The translations under genes and the position numbers were made by a program. The notes beneath the pieces are model-generated. The model made no database searches. It worked only from the letters and a program-made list of their open reading frames with translations, and was not told where the DNA came from. A DNA stretch of 64,000 bases from Clarkia xantiana subsp. parviflora (lineage: Eukaryota > Streptophyta > Magnoliopsida > Myrtales > Onagraceae), in NCBI GenBank assembly GCA_036873135.1, contig JAPTYO010000002.1, forward strand, positions 41,221,452-41,285,451, written 5' to 3'. Of the stretch, positions 44,713-56,706 are shown piece by piece. Every line of letters starts with the position of its first letter. Position 1 is the stretch's first letter.

Positions 44713-45550
44713 CAAAGAAATCATAAAGCCCTACCTAGTTAGCTCGCTCCATCGTAGAATAGAATGATTCCTTTAGTTAGCTAGCATCAATAACTTTCCA
44801 TGTGCGAGCGTATATCATATCAAAATATCTATGATTTTATTAAGTAAAATAATTAATTAGTGCTTATCTATGTTATAAAAATTAAAGAATTTGTCTACAC
44901 GAAAAAAAGCTATTAATTTTCAAGTTAATTGGATTAAGAAGAATCGATTGATGACGTTTGAAGATGTGTCACGCGTGGTCTAGATAGCAAGTAGCTAGGG
45001 GCTACACAAACTATATATATATATATATATATAAACCATGTAGATATGCATGCTTTTTTTTATTCCTGCGGGGTGGTTTTAGGAGAGGCCCTCATTAGAA
45101 GTGCAGCACCTGTAGCATGCTTGCTTATGACTAATTCTTACTCATATCGGATCAACCCGCAAAGGGTAAAATGCTGATTATGAATATTTTTTGTGATGAT
45201 ATTAGCGGCGATTAAACCCCTAACCTTTGGTTAACAGATGATACGCTGAACCAATTCACAATATTACATGGTTATGCATGCTTTTAGTTTGTGCCATGAA
45301 ATGTGGTCTCATTAATATATAAGAGAGTGTGAGGGATTTTGCTTTATATCCATGCATGGTGTTCCCTCGTGACATCGTGGTCCCTTTCCCTCCCAACCAC
45401 CTGTTCTACAATGTTTGCTCTAGATTGTCTAACAATCCTTTCCGGCCAGCCCTTTCTAGATAGCTAGCTAGATTCTTCTTCTTCTTCATCTACTCAATAT
45501 ATATATATATACACATCGTCATAATATATATCGGACCACAAACCAACTGT
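44713..45550 (-). repeat. FPF1 duplication unit 4: upstream flank only
   Basis: 'ataaagccctacctagttagctcgctccatcgtagaatag' through 'ttcttcttcttcatctactcaatata' matches the region upstream of FPF1 in units 1-3 (for example 15345-15850). The coding sequence, TATA box and 3' flank are absent. To the left lies Copia-G, so the gene of this unit was deleted or never included. A SINE splits it at 45058-45272. Confidence 0.82.
45058..45272 (-). mobile_element. tRNA-derived SINE with 13-bp target duplication
   Basis: The insertion is flanked by 'tatgcatgctttt' on both sides (45045-45057 and 45273-45285). Units 1-3 have the empty site. On the minus strand it begins with 'attggttcagcg', an A-box-like sequence, then 'aaaggttaggggtttaatc', B-box-like, and ends in a short A-rich tail (the T run at 45054-45061 on the plus strand). 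Long target duplications and an A tail are hallmarks of LINE-mobilised SINEs. About 215 bp. Confidence 0.75.
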
Positions 45551-47043
45551 AACAACTAGGCTAAATGTGAGGACTTCAGTCACAAGTAAAGAACTTTAAG
45601 GACCCAAATGTACCTAATGATTAAGTTCAATGGCAGAAGAGGTTTTATCAAAATTGTACTTTTAACCTACGTGATTTGAAAGAGATAAATTACACCGGCA
45701 GTAAGAGAGTTGTTTTGTTTTTCCATATTGTCTCTCAAAACCGGGTTTTTCTACCATGCTTTTGAAACACTATGTTTTTTTTTTACTACTAGAGTTGACT
45801 TAATTATAATATATGTAAAATTTTAATATTTTGAAATTTTTTAACTACACTTAATATTTGTATTATACTATTAATAATAAAATCAATTTTCTTATTGGGT
45901 TCACTTTTAGGGCAATAAAAAAATATTAAAAAATAGTATCACAGGCATGGTGCTTATGGAGCATAGTAGAAAGACCCCTCAAACTCTAAGTTGTTTAATG
46001 AGGATGAATAAAGGACGCGGATGTTTTAAGCTCAACAAAGCTACGACAAATTGAGATATGATTGGAAACGAGCTACAATCATCATATGTTGTATGTGAGA
46101 CAGAATTAAGGCAGGCTTAACCGTGTTTTCATTTAGAGAGAGAGAGTAAGCTGGAATAATGGTGGAATGACTAATCAATTGGCTCTCCACACACTTCTGT
46201 TAAAAGGTGATTAGAACCTGACTCTGATCGGTTTATGTATGAAATATTTGATATTACTGAAACTGCTTCATATTAGCTTTCGTGGTCACCAGGATCACCC
46301 AATTACCACAAAATCTTTTTTGCATGAAACATTTTATACTTTCTAATATTAAGATCTAGTGCTTGAAGTTCTGCTATAAATTTATTTTGTTTTGATACAA
46401 TCGATATTAAAAGCACGTTTACATAAGATATTTCGATATAGGACTTTGATGGGAAATTTGTTCCTGAAAACCCATTTTATGAAGTTCGACATCTGTGTTC
46501 GAAAGTCTTGCTACGGTTTGAACCCTTACGAGGGCCCCTCCGGTGTATGCATACGAAAATTGATCGCTTCTAGCCTACCTAGTGGATATATCTTATTTAT
46601 TTATTCTTCTAATAAGGTTAAACATTGGAACCGACCTAGTAGCATATGATACATGGGCTCTACATCCTTCCAATAGTGGTTAAACATTTGAGCCTTCTTG
46701 CAGGTAATGTAAGCGTGGTAAAAAGACTAGAGCAACCATTAATTCTGATTTGTCCCGACTTTCGATTAAGTTTGAACATATAATTCTAAACAAATGACTT
46801 TGTTATATTATGACCTTTATTTAAGTTCAGAACATTGGCTTCTGATTGATCTTTGAATTTGATCTGATTTTGAATATTGAAAAATATATATCCTCTGTTT
46901 AGTCACTAATTTTGATAATCTTTGTTCCGGGAAAGTTTTGAACTCCCTATTGTCACTATCATAAGCTCCTTGTTTACAATATTTGTTTGAGTCCTGAATC
47001 TTGATATATTTAAATAATTGAATTGTGTAATGTTTTATCACGT
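45551..47043. other. Unassigned spacer
   Basis: About 1.5 kb of AT-rich DNA with no recognisable protein, tRNA or repeat match to the rest of the window. The 85-codon frame at 46392-46649 encodes nothing familiar and has no supporting context. Confidence 0.5.
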
Positions 47044-47354
47044 TGTTGGATCATGACAGTCAGGCTAAGATCGAAGTTGTTCCCGTTCAGGCTAGGATGT
47101 CTTTCTCTGACGTTTTAGAGCTTTGTGGGTACCTCAGGTGACAAACAGGTCGCCACCTAACCTTCACTTAGGAGAGCAGGTTTCCTTGTCATTTATTTGT
47201 CAAAGGCGGTAGCCGCCTTTTCCTGGTTGATGGAAATAGGAAACAAGAAGTCAGCTGGTGAAAAGCAGGTCGCCACCTAACCTTCCTTAGAAGGAACGGT
47301 TTCCTTCAAATTGGTGACAAATAGGTGGCCATCTTAGAGATCCACCCGTAAAGG
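47044..47354 (-). repeat. Inverted gypsy LTR fragment
   Basis: Begins TGTTGGATCATGAC, the inverse of a gypsy LTR end, and contains 'ggtgacaaacaggtcgccacctaacctt' twice in variant form (47138 and 47258) and 'aaaggcggtagccgcctttt'. It is related to the Gypsy-2 LTR. It runs into the truncated left LTR of Copia-E. Confidence 0.6.
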
Positions 47355-47798
47355 TTGTTGTGAAGGAAGCCCTACATGGTATATTCACCACAACAAAGCC
47401 TCAGATCGATTCTTGGCAAGGGATGGATCTCCGGAGTGTTTTCTCGAAGGCAAATTGGCACACCCTTGGGTGTGGTGATGTGGTTCGGCCAAAGTGTGGT
47501 GTCTCTGGGGAGGAGGGTTTTTCTCTCTAAAACACTCCAATGAAGGATTAAGGATTAACCTAATAAAACATCTAACACCACATATATATAGGAGGAGTAA
47601 AGTGGACAAAAGTCCACTTTACCTCCTCACTAATATTCGGACGGCCACTAGTATAGGGAGGCCCATATTTTGGGCCTCTTATGTCAATTGGGATTTGGGT
47701 CTGACCCAATGTCCTAATGTGACATGTACCCAATTAACTTAGGTAACATATACATATAATGGGCTTCCATTTACGGCGCCCAACACCATATGCTTACA
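47355..47798 (-). repeat. Copia-E left (3') LTR, U5-truncated
   Basis: It ends 'catatgcttaca' next to 'gctcccactcgcc' (inverse polypurine tract, 47799-47811). About 160 bp at the U5 end are missing compared with full-length relatives. It shares near-identity with 7070-7369 and 31320-31416. Confidence 0.8.
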
Positions 47799-48947
47799 GC
47801 TCCCACTCGCCTGAAAGGGAGGGTGCATGTTAATGTATCTTCGTCCAAATCTGCATCAACATTTCACTCCTTTGATCTCGTCCTTTGCTTCCGAATAGTT
47901 CATACGATGTTTGCCGTGCGGGCGGCGGACACGACGGACATCGTACTACTCATCTGTTAGGAGTGTTGTAGCGCCCGCGGAACGTTAATTCCCTTTTCTC
48001 CAATCAAATTGTTATAAACAACATTTATATAGTGTCGCGATGTACCTAGGTCAACTGATAATTCTCCTTTTACCTAGTTTCCTCATAGGAACACTTCTCC
48101 AAGGCATCCGTACAAGTATTCACAGCCTTCAACTAATATCTGGTTGGTGGCCACCTAGTGAATACACGAGTCGGTGAATTACAGGTGAACTTGACCATCC
48201 CCATCGATCATATCCTTAGTCAAACCCAACCGGTTTCCAAATACGTGGTCACTGGGCCTTTTTGTTCAGCACTACGCTCGTACGCCGGGAAGCGAACATT
48301 GAGCCTGACCTTAGATATGACCGTGAGGATACTTTGGGTGCCTCTTCATAAGGCTCCCGGGATCAATCACACGCTCGAGGTGAAGAAGTTTGCGCCAGCT
48401 AGAATCACGAGGATTCATATCTAGCACAACCGAGTTGTGACCCCGTGGTCGAACATGGCACGTGCAGTATGAAGTACGCGTCGATAGCATACCTGAACGT
48501 TTATGTTCAAAGGAATGAGATATGTCAAATCATGCTATCGCAGATTCTCATCTGGCCCAGAATGTGGATTAATGACGAACAAAGTTCATCACGGGGATTT
48601 GCAAAACGAGATCATGTCGAGTTACTTCGAGACTAGATGATCGTCTTGTGTAATCAGGTTTATAACCCTGACTCTTAGCCAGTCTTGCTCGGTAGAGTCC
48701 TCCCCGCACTGCAAGATGACCGTACCTGTGTGACGAGGTAAGGCCCACATTCGACATAGTTTTGGCAAAGGATTGCGTCCTCCTACACCTTTGTTTATAG
48801 ACCGTAAATCTGATGTATTCAAACATTGTGACGTCGATAGATCATAAACTCAATTGCAATTATTTTGTTTAAAAAATGTAACTTTCAATTATCAAAATAT
48901 TATCACAGATACATGCCACTTTTAAACCCTACGCAATCCAAGCAGTT
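47799..48947 (-). other. Copia-E 3' untranslated region
   Basis: Non-coding, homologous to the inverse of Copia-B 26131-27262 and to Copia-G 43666-44712: 'cacttctccaaggcatccgtacaagtattcac', 'cccgggatcaatcacac' and 'acctgtgtgacgagg'. Confidence 0.75.
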
Positions 48948-49547
48948 TTACATGCTTTCGAATATTTCCCTGTGTAGTGGTTTAGTTAATGGGTCCGCAA
49001 CCATGTTATCAGTGGACAAGTATTCCAAAGTGATTATATTGTATTCTACCATAGATTTAGCATAAAAGTATTTCATATCAATGTGTTTGGTCCTACTATG
49101 GTACTTCGGATTCTTTACTGCCGTAATGGTTGCCTGACTGTCAGAGAACACCTTCACAGGTTTACTCCCGACATCGCTATCAAGCAGCGCAGTAAGAAGC
49201 CTTTTCAGCGAGACCGCTTCTTGTGCATTCTTGGAGAGGGCTACGAATTCTGATTCCATCGTGGATAGTGCGACACAGGTTTCCTTCTTGCTCGTCCATG
49301 AAATGGCGACATTAGCAAGGAGAAACACTCCTCCTGTGGTGGACTTACGATCATCCGGATCGCCACCATGGTCGGCGTCACTGTAACTGGTCAATTCTAA
49401 CTTCCCGCCCTCATAGCACAGTACGTAGCCTGCAGTACCTTTCCGATAACGAATAATTCGTGTTACAGCCTTTAAATGTTGATTGCCAGAATCTGATTGG
49501 AAACGTGCTACTAGGCCACGGCGTAAAAGATATCCGGACGGGTGCAT
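48948..49547 (-). pseudogene. Copia-E RNase H and end of reverse transcriptase
   Basis: The 199 residues contain 'GLVARFQSDSGNQHLKAVTRI', 'SYSDADHGGDPDDRKSTTGG', 'STMESEFVALSKNAQEAVSL', 'VFSDSQATITAVKNP', 'RTKHIDMKYFYAKS' and 'NMVADPLTKPLHREIF'. It is the best preserved copia RNase H in the window and reads through the junction that is broken in Copia-B. It overlaps the next reverse transcriptase frame in a different phase, so a frameshift lies at about 49520. Confidence 0.9.
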
Positions 49548-50340
49548 TGCATGGCGTACATCAAAATACCGACCGTGCTTAAATACTCTGCACCTTCCAT
49601 CTGTTTCCGTTCTGCCAGGTTCTTGGGGCCGTCACGTTTTGATAGTGCGCACCCAAACACCACCGGCGTATCCACAGGTTTGGCGTCCTGTAATCTAAAC
49701 CTTTTCAACAAGTTGTTGTTATTGGTTTCTTGATACAGACATAATTTCTGGGCAGCCCGATATATAGCAATTATAATGCGCAAGATGTACGTGGCCTCTC
49801 CCATGTCTTTCATCTCAAATATAGATGCCAACCATGACTTTGACTTGTTCATAAAACTCACGTCGTTTGCGGCAATGAGTATGTCGTCCACGTATAAGGT
49901 TAAGATGACATACTTAGACCCAGTTGTCTTATAATACACACAAGGATTCTCGTGAACATTCACAAATCCGTTTCCTACGATTTCCTCGTGGAATCTGCGG
50001 TACCATTGCCAAGACGACTATTTAAGACGTAGATGGACATTTGGAGTTTACAAACTTTACGTTCGTTACCAGGAGTAATGAAACCCTTTGGTTGCTCCAT
50101 GTGGATCTCTTCCTCCAGGTTTTCATAGAGGAATGCGGTCTTAACATCCATTTGGTGTAGCTCGAAATCGAGACTTGCGACCAGGACTGGCCATGACCGT
50201 GGTTTTACGCACAGTCAATGAGTTTATTTCGTCAAAAGTAAACTTCGTGAAGTTGGGTATATCCTTTCGCAACAAGTCGGGTTTCGCACCTCCCGACCTT
50301 TACCATCAGTGGTGAGCCTTCTTTCAGGACTCACCTTATC
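49511..50340 (-). pseudogene. Copia-E reverse transcriptase
   Basis: 49511-49963 has 'NPCVYYKTTGSKYVILTLYVDDILIAAND' in part, with catalytic YVDD. It continues with 'SWLASIFEMKDMGEATYIL' and 'CTRPDIFYAVA'. Upstream, to 50340, broken pieces such as 'KGYTQLHE' and the 'GVLCSMWSNQRV'-type lead-in are readable only in shifting phases. A gag-pol deletion lies just beyond 50340. Confidence 0.85.
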
Positions 50341-52878
50341 CTTGTGCCCCTGTGGTTAGCAGGTAAATCAATTATAGACTATAATGGCTTTCATTTCACA
50401 ACCAAAATATTTCTAGCTTCAGCGGCCTTGCTTCCACCGAAGCGGATGTAGAGGGGACACTGAAAGTTGTAACATTGTGTGGTCGCAATTGAAGTCTCCC
50501 TCAACCAAATGATTTCATATCATCAAGGAACCCTTTTGTCCAAGGTTCAGCTCCCATTATTGGGAAACATACTACCACATTCATCAGTTATCATCAAAGT
50601 CATACGGACTACCACAAATACATACATACACACCATCAGGATTGCATACGAGAGGATTTTAACACATACTACATACATACACACCATCAGGATTGCGATG
50701 AATAACAAATCACACTCATTCAACCAACTCAAGGCAACACTTTGATAATTATGCATAAATGGGAAGACAATGACATTCTGAAAAAAAGAATTTCGTCCAT
50801 CAGATTTCTATGAGATAGGAGACGACTAATAATGATTCCTCGGATATCTAACCCAACCGATCGACAGTAAACCGAGGGAAGGGGGTCGTGAAAGAGTTCA
50901 CATTACCGTCATCTTCTTTTCAATAGATCAGTCTTTTAAAACAGTTTAAATCGCTATACTCGGAACATGAGTTTTTTTTTAAAAAAAAAAAAAAACACCC
51001 GATCTTGGCTTTCCCAAGGCCCTTTTTAAAAAAAAAAGGTCTTTTTAAGGATTTCAAGTTTGCACACATAATTCTACTACACAAGTAAATCATCGTGCAC
51101 AAATCACATCCAAGAAACAAAACACACCTCATGCATACCTGTCATGCGTCCAATGTTCCGAGGAACACATGCTCAGCATATATAATTCTACTGCTTAAGT
51201 AAATTATCATACGCTAATTCATCCTCAACATTCATGCATACGCATCACGCGTGATCAAACCATTCAAACATGCATATTTGGCGACTCATTTACGCTTTTA
51301 AAATATTTGGGGCTGACTTGAAATTCATCCTATAAACCAGTCATGTGTACTTCTAGACATGAATCCTAGGCAATTTTAACCATCACAGCATGTCTATCCT
51401 AGTGCGCAACTCATTAATTTAAAAACAAGGCTCTGCCCACAATATGCATAATCCAGCTAGCTTGACATAGTCATGACGACAGTTCTAATCATGCAATAAT
51501 ATCAATTAAATAGCAATTGCAATTCAGCCCATTAAGTGATTCAGTCTCAAAATCATGCATTTCCGAGATATATCCCCATAATTGAAACTAGGCATTAGGT
51601 TTAAATAAATCAATGAAATATTAAACCTTTGAGCACTAAGTAGGTAGTTTAAACTTCGAAAACATTTGGATTTAAAAATTTGACCATCCTATTTTATGTA
51701 ATTAATTCGGTTCGGATTAATTAATTCAGGTTCGGTTCATACCAGTTCGGACCGGTTCGGTTCGGTGAAAGGGTTTGGCCGGACCGATTCGGTTTAAAAT
51801 AAGATTTCGGTTCGGTTTATCACTCAAACCAAGTCAGTTCAACCCATATAAGTTGCCTCAGTCCGACCCGACCCGAATAGGTCGGACCGATTGAGAAAAC
51901 CCGGCTTTTGACCGCTCCGGTTTGGACCCGTGGAACTTGACCTGGTTCGGTTGACCCAGTTCGGTCCAATTCGGGTTCCCTTGTTCGCCCGGGTTGGTTA
52001 CCTAACTTGGTTGTGCTAAATTGGAACAGCTCGTAACCTTATAGGTCCGGCCGAAATTGACACTTGTGGGCCAACTAGGGTTTTAAATTCACCAAAAAAA
52101 TAAAACTTAAGTTGGCCACCAAGTAACAATTAATTATAAAATAATTTCAAATTTTCTGCACATATATATATAATTTTCGGCAAACATATATATATATATA
52201 TTGTCAAGATTCTATATTTGTAAATATATAATCAATCAACAATATATAAATATATATATATATATATTTGGCAACATTATATATATATATATATCTTATA
52301 AAAATATATTATTGTGAATATTCAATATTAGGGATATATATTTCATCAATAATATATATTTTCTCAATCTTTTAGGCAACTATATTATCAATAATATCAA
52401 GATCCCTAAAAGTGTCCTAGATATATTGATAGTTTCTATTCATAATTATCTTGTGAACCTACCCATATTTTTGGTGTAATCCCTAAGATTTAAATATTCG
52501 GCCGAAATAAAATATTTTCCTCAATATTTTCGGTCACGTTAGGGTTACTTGTGGATTACAAAATTAAAAATTTCACCTTGAACACCTATAGTGTAGGTTC
52601 GGCCGAAAACACCAAAACTAGGGCAAGTGGTCAAATTTCAAGATCGAATATTTCAAAGATAAAGAATCCGAAGTTCGAGTTTGAAAAAAGTCATGTTTTT
52701 CTTGGAGATCATGAACATCAAACTTCACTATGAACAACATGAAAAACCATGGCCAGTTCGATTTTTGACAAAACTCGAAAATTTAAAACTTTAAAACCTT
52801 TTAAAATTTTCGGAAATGTTTAAGAAAACCAAGAACATCAATTTTATGAACAAAAAAAAATATGAACTCCCTAACACA
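50341..52878 (-). other. Copia-E untranslated leader
   Basis: It contains the family leader motif 'cccgatcttggctttcccaa' at about 50999-51018, flanked by long A and T homopolymers, then 'aattctactacacaagtaaat' blocks. An antisense stretch rich in 'ggttcgg' phrases follows at about 51700-51990, then AT microsatellites at 52180-52300. No coding content. Confidence 0.7.
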
Positions 52879-52892
52879 AGCTCTGATACCAC
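52879..52892 (-). promoter_or_regulatory. Copia-E primer-binding site
   Basis: The minus strand reads GTGGTATCAGAGCT immediately after the LTR. Confidence 0.88.
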
Positions 52893-53492
52893 TGTAGGAT
52901 TTAAGGGATTAATACTATGGAAACAAAACCCTAGATTCGTACGTGCATGGTGACTAGTATGCAGCGGAATAAGGTGCACATACCAATAATGTTTCCTGTA
53001 GCCTAGGACCGTTGAGGGGAGTTCTCGATCCGTCGGACAGTTCCCGTAGAGGTTCCTGTTAGAAAATCCCTACGCAGATTATGCCTCGCAACAAAGACTC
53101 AGTCGATTCTTCGCGGGATGGATCTCTTGGAGTAAATTACACGACACAATTTAGCACCTCCTTTGCTTCCTTGGTGTTTCGGCCGAACTAGCTATATTAT
53201 AGGGAGGAGGATTTTTGTTTAATCTCACCACTTAGGAAGAGAGAATTAACCTTAATAAAACCTCCTAGGACTCTCTATTTATAGGAGGAGTAAAGTGGAA
53301 AAAAGTTCACTTTACCCCTCACTAAAGTCGGCCGGCCATGTGTGTTAGGGAGGCCCAATTTTGGGCCTCCAATGTCAATTGGTATTTTAGGACTAGCCCA
53401 GGATCCCTAATATGACACTATGTAATTTCTTAGGTACATGGACTTTATTAATGGGCTCCCAATTACGGCAGCCCATTGTCCAAATGCGAATA
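52893..53492 (-). repeat. Copia-E right (5') LTR
   Basis: About 600 bp from TGTAGGATTTAAGG to CAAATGCGAATA. The last bases appear mutated from the usual CCAACA. It contains a TATA-like 'tctatttataggagg' and 'ggccggcc'. It is only loosely similar to the left LTR. Confidence 0.8.
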
Positions 53493-54305
53493 GTTCTGTT
53501 GCCCCCTCAATTTTAGTTAGGATGGTAGGTTTCCTTGCCATGGTTTGTTAGAGACGGTAGCCACCTCTTCCTGATTGGTGGAAATAAGAAACAAGAAGTC
53601 GGTAGGTGACAAGTAGGTAGCCACCTAACCTTCCTTAGAATCAAGGGTTTCCTCAAGATTAATGACAAGCAAGTCAACACCATACCTTCCCTGAATGAAA
53701 AATTATCTTTGGCACTGTCGTTTACACCCTCTCCTCGTGCTTCTATTTGCATATTCTGAGGTTGTCGACTTTTTTTTTTATTTGGAGTTACTCTTTTGGT
53801 CGGCCCCTTCTTCGCTCACATATGGATTATTTTTAATTTTATATGTTCATACGGTATGTCATGGTTGTGGGAGTCTATCAATCGTATATAGGCTTTAAGT
53901 AAAACGTAGCATATCCGTCGAGGTGATCTCATGATTTAAAAGATCGAAGGGGAATATATATAGACAAGTAAATTCCTTACGAATTACAACCCCTAAGGTA
54001 ATTGATCACTTAAAGGGAAGTAGACTAATCAAGAATTTCAATTTTTTTATGTAGGTATCTATATCTATAATTCAAAAAAAAATCCAAAAATTATGAATAA
54101 AAAATAATAAATCAATGAAATGTTGCTTGGTTTTCTTTGCTAACTTGAGTAATAAGTAAGGAGTAGATCTTTTGGGGTTTTCGAGAATTTGAAATGAAAC
54201 GTTCTCCACTATGAAAGGAAACATTCTCCACTTGAGCCGGATGAAAGGAAACGTGCTCCACTGTGCCAAGATGTGAGGTGCAAGTGGTGATGATCATTCC
54301 GGGGT
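53493..54305 (-). repeat. Gypsy LTR fragment with an internal insertion
   Basis: 'gacggtagccacctcttcctgattggtggaaataagaaacaag' and 'ccacctaaccttccttagaa' match 47210-47300 and 42020-42090. The right half (54040-54305) matches 42180-42420. Between them about 280 bp (53710-53990) has no counterpart at 42130-42170, so one copy has an insertion or the other a deletion. Confidence 0.6.
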
Positions 54306-55341
54306 ATGAGATTTAATTTCCAAATATAATGCACAATATATATTTATAATTCAGCGGCCATATATTTATATATATATTTACTTAATTGATTAGATTCTAT
54401 TTTAGGGATAAAAATCTATCAACAATATATTTTCTCAATCTTTAGGCAACTAATATATCATCAAATATTTTTATTTCCTTAAAATCATGCACAAAATATA
54501 TCGGTAATTAATGTAGCAATTGAACATGCAACATGATAACCCTATCCGGTCGAATATTACTTTCTTGCTTCCGAAGTAATCAAATTTTACCAGCTAGTGG
54601 TTTCGGCCGAAATTTTTTTAGGGTTAGTGTTCAAATTTCTAGATAAAGTTTTACATTAATCACAAATCTAAAGTTTAATTTTTTTTATTATAAAAATCAC
54701 AATTTTTTTTTAGTAAAATTCATGATTACCCCACACAGGCTCTGATACCATTGAAGTATTCAGGGGATAAAATTATGGATCAAAACCTAGGCACATGTTT
54801 GTAAACATATTACGCAGCGGAAATGGAACACATACGAGTTTTGCTTTCCGTAACCGAGGAACGTCACAAAGGAGTTCACGATCAGACAGAAGGTGTCCTG
54901 CGGGAACTCTGGTTAGGTAGCAATATGCAGGAAATGGTCTCCATATCAAAGCATATTCAATTCGGTTGCTGGAATTGATCTCCAGGGTAAATTGCTTGTC
55001 ACAATTCGGCACCAGCTTGGTGTTTGAGAGGTTCGACCAAAACCATTAGTAATTAGGGAGAGGGGATTTCTTTGTGACTACTAAAAGGGAGAAAGTGATT
55101 AAAACTAAGAAATCCCTAACACCTCCTATCTATAAGACGAGGTACGCAAACCCCCTCCAAGGGCTTTGCATGTTTCGACCGAACTAGCTAGTAAATAGGG
55201 CTGGCCTATTTTGGGCCAATTATGGATCATATGGATTTTGGCCTGACCCAGAATTATGTTTCATACCCCAATTCTGCTTAGCATGTTGGCTTATATTGAT
55301 GTGCTCCCTATTACGACGCTCATTTACTCCAAATGCCAACA
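54306..55341 (-). mobile_element. Copia-H: 5' LTR and leader remnant
   Basis: A 590-bp LTR (54752-55341, TGAAGTATTCAGGGG to AATGCCAACA) is followed on the minus strand by a primer-binding site at 54737-54751 (TGGTATCAGAGCC) and about 430 bp of leader, with 'tttcggccga' and 'caacaatatattttctcaatcttt' phrases shared with Copia-E. The rest is missing, cut by the gypsy LTR fragment. It is related to the Copia-G LTR. FPF1 unit 3 starts 10 bp to the right. Confidence 0.82.
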
Positions 55342-56293
55342 AAAATTATTGGACTTGTTCGGAGTGGAAATCAATGGATAAATCCAATTTGGAAGATTTA
55401 TCATCTTTCTTCAAATTTAGTTATATTTATTTTTCAAATTTAATTTTATTATAATTATTGAATAACTTAAATTTCTAATCTACTAGATTTTATCATTATT
55501 GTCTACAATGTACGCATACAACAATATTTCAAAGTTGACAAAAATATACAAATAACCAAATTTTAAACTATTTTAAATAAATGGGTTATAATAAAAATAT
55601 TATAATTCAATTAATTATTTTAAACAATATGTCAGATCAACCAATTAGCTTAACGTTAACTAGCTTGAAGTGAATGACAATCACAACAAGCAAGTTAACC
55701 TAACAGTTAGCTACGAATACAATCATGATAAGTGTTGTTCTAGTTGATATCGTAACTATATTTCTCTGAATCTCACACTTATTAGTAAAAACAATTAACA
55801 TATTTTAACAAAAGAAACATGTAGAATCATATTCCAACAAGTTTATACCATCTTTTTTGGGAGAAACAACAACGATTTAAAGTTAATCTTATTAAGAAAT
55901 ATTGCTAATATTTTGATGTCGAATTTAATATATAAATTTATCTAATATTTTGAAGCACGCTGAATTCTCTGAATAATCCATTTCGAGACAGATTAGACAA
56001 AGTTAGAGTAAAGAGATAGCAAACAATTTTGCAAACAAACTTTCTACTAATTATGTCTTGGCCATGCATCATGTTCCATTGCCAAAGACATGATATATAA
56101 ATATACAACCAAAAAAATACTAGGTACATCAAATGAAAGGGAAAACACCAAAACATATGCACACCCCATGAATTAAATACATGTCAACACAATGAAACCA
56201 CATATATATTTAAAATATGTACGTACATGGACAAGCGTTATTTGTATGTTACCAATTAATTAGCTAGCTAATGACTTAATATATATATATATA

Positions 56294-56614
56294 TTACATA
56301 TCCCGAACTTGAAAGAGATTGCGGTTCTTGACAACGATATCATACATGTGCATGGATTTGAGCTTGTTGAAATCCTTGGGAAGTGAGATGAGGTCGATGG
56401 TGGATCGCTTATGGAACTGAAACAGGTCATAGTCGTCGTAGTATCTCTCCCACCCGACAGCATAGAGCTTCTTCTTGAGTTGAACGTAAGATTTGATAAC
56501 TTCATTGGTGGGTATATGGACTAACACCTTCCTCCTCAACCCTCCACTGTGTGGCTCTGGGTTTTCAATGAGACGAATAACTCCATTGTTGTTGAACATT
56601 CACACACCTGACAT
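56294..56614 (-). pseudogene. FPF1-like gene, copy 3, stop at codon 5 followed by ATG
   Basis: Aligned to the intact copy, the start ATG is at 56612-56614 and codons 2-4 are unchanged. Codon 5 (tryptophan TGG in 'MSGVW') is TGA at 56600-56602. The very next codon is ATG, giving an open frame of 101 residues (56294-56599) that keeps everything from '[13 protein letters not shown]' to 'NLFQVRDM'. Other changes are mild ('YVQLKKKL', 'FQVRDM'). If ribosomes restart at codon 6, the product lacks only five residues. FPF1's N-terminal 'MSGVW' is highly conserved, so activity is doubtful. The TATA box is intact. Confidence 0.88.
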
Positions 56615-56697
56615 GTCTTAATGAGTTGCTGATATGTTGAATGAGTTGTTGTGTTTGGTTGATGAGATTGTGTTTGAATGGATGAGGGTGGGGCATA

Positions 56698-56706
56698 TAT
56701 TTATAG
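56698..56706 (-). promoter_or_regulatory. TATA box of FPF1 copy 3
   Basis: CTATAAATA on the minus strand lies 84 bp before the ancestral ATG, the same position as in the intact gene. Confidence 0.7.

Larger units (their letters stand above)
47355..53492 (-). mobile_element. Copia-E: Ty1/copia element with non-matching ends
   Basis: On the minus strand the order is LTR (52893-53492), primer-binding site, long leader, partial reverse transcriptase, RNase H, 3' region, polypurine tract and a truncated LTR (47355-47798). Gag, protease and integrase are missing between about 50340 and 50400. The two LTRs belong to different subfamilies, so the unit may be a recombinant of two elements. All frames are damaged. 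Confidence 0.78.

Noticed and set aside
46392..46649. 85-codon hypothetical protein
   Set aside because: No domain, no homologue in the window and no promoter or splice context.
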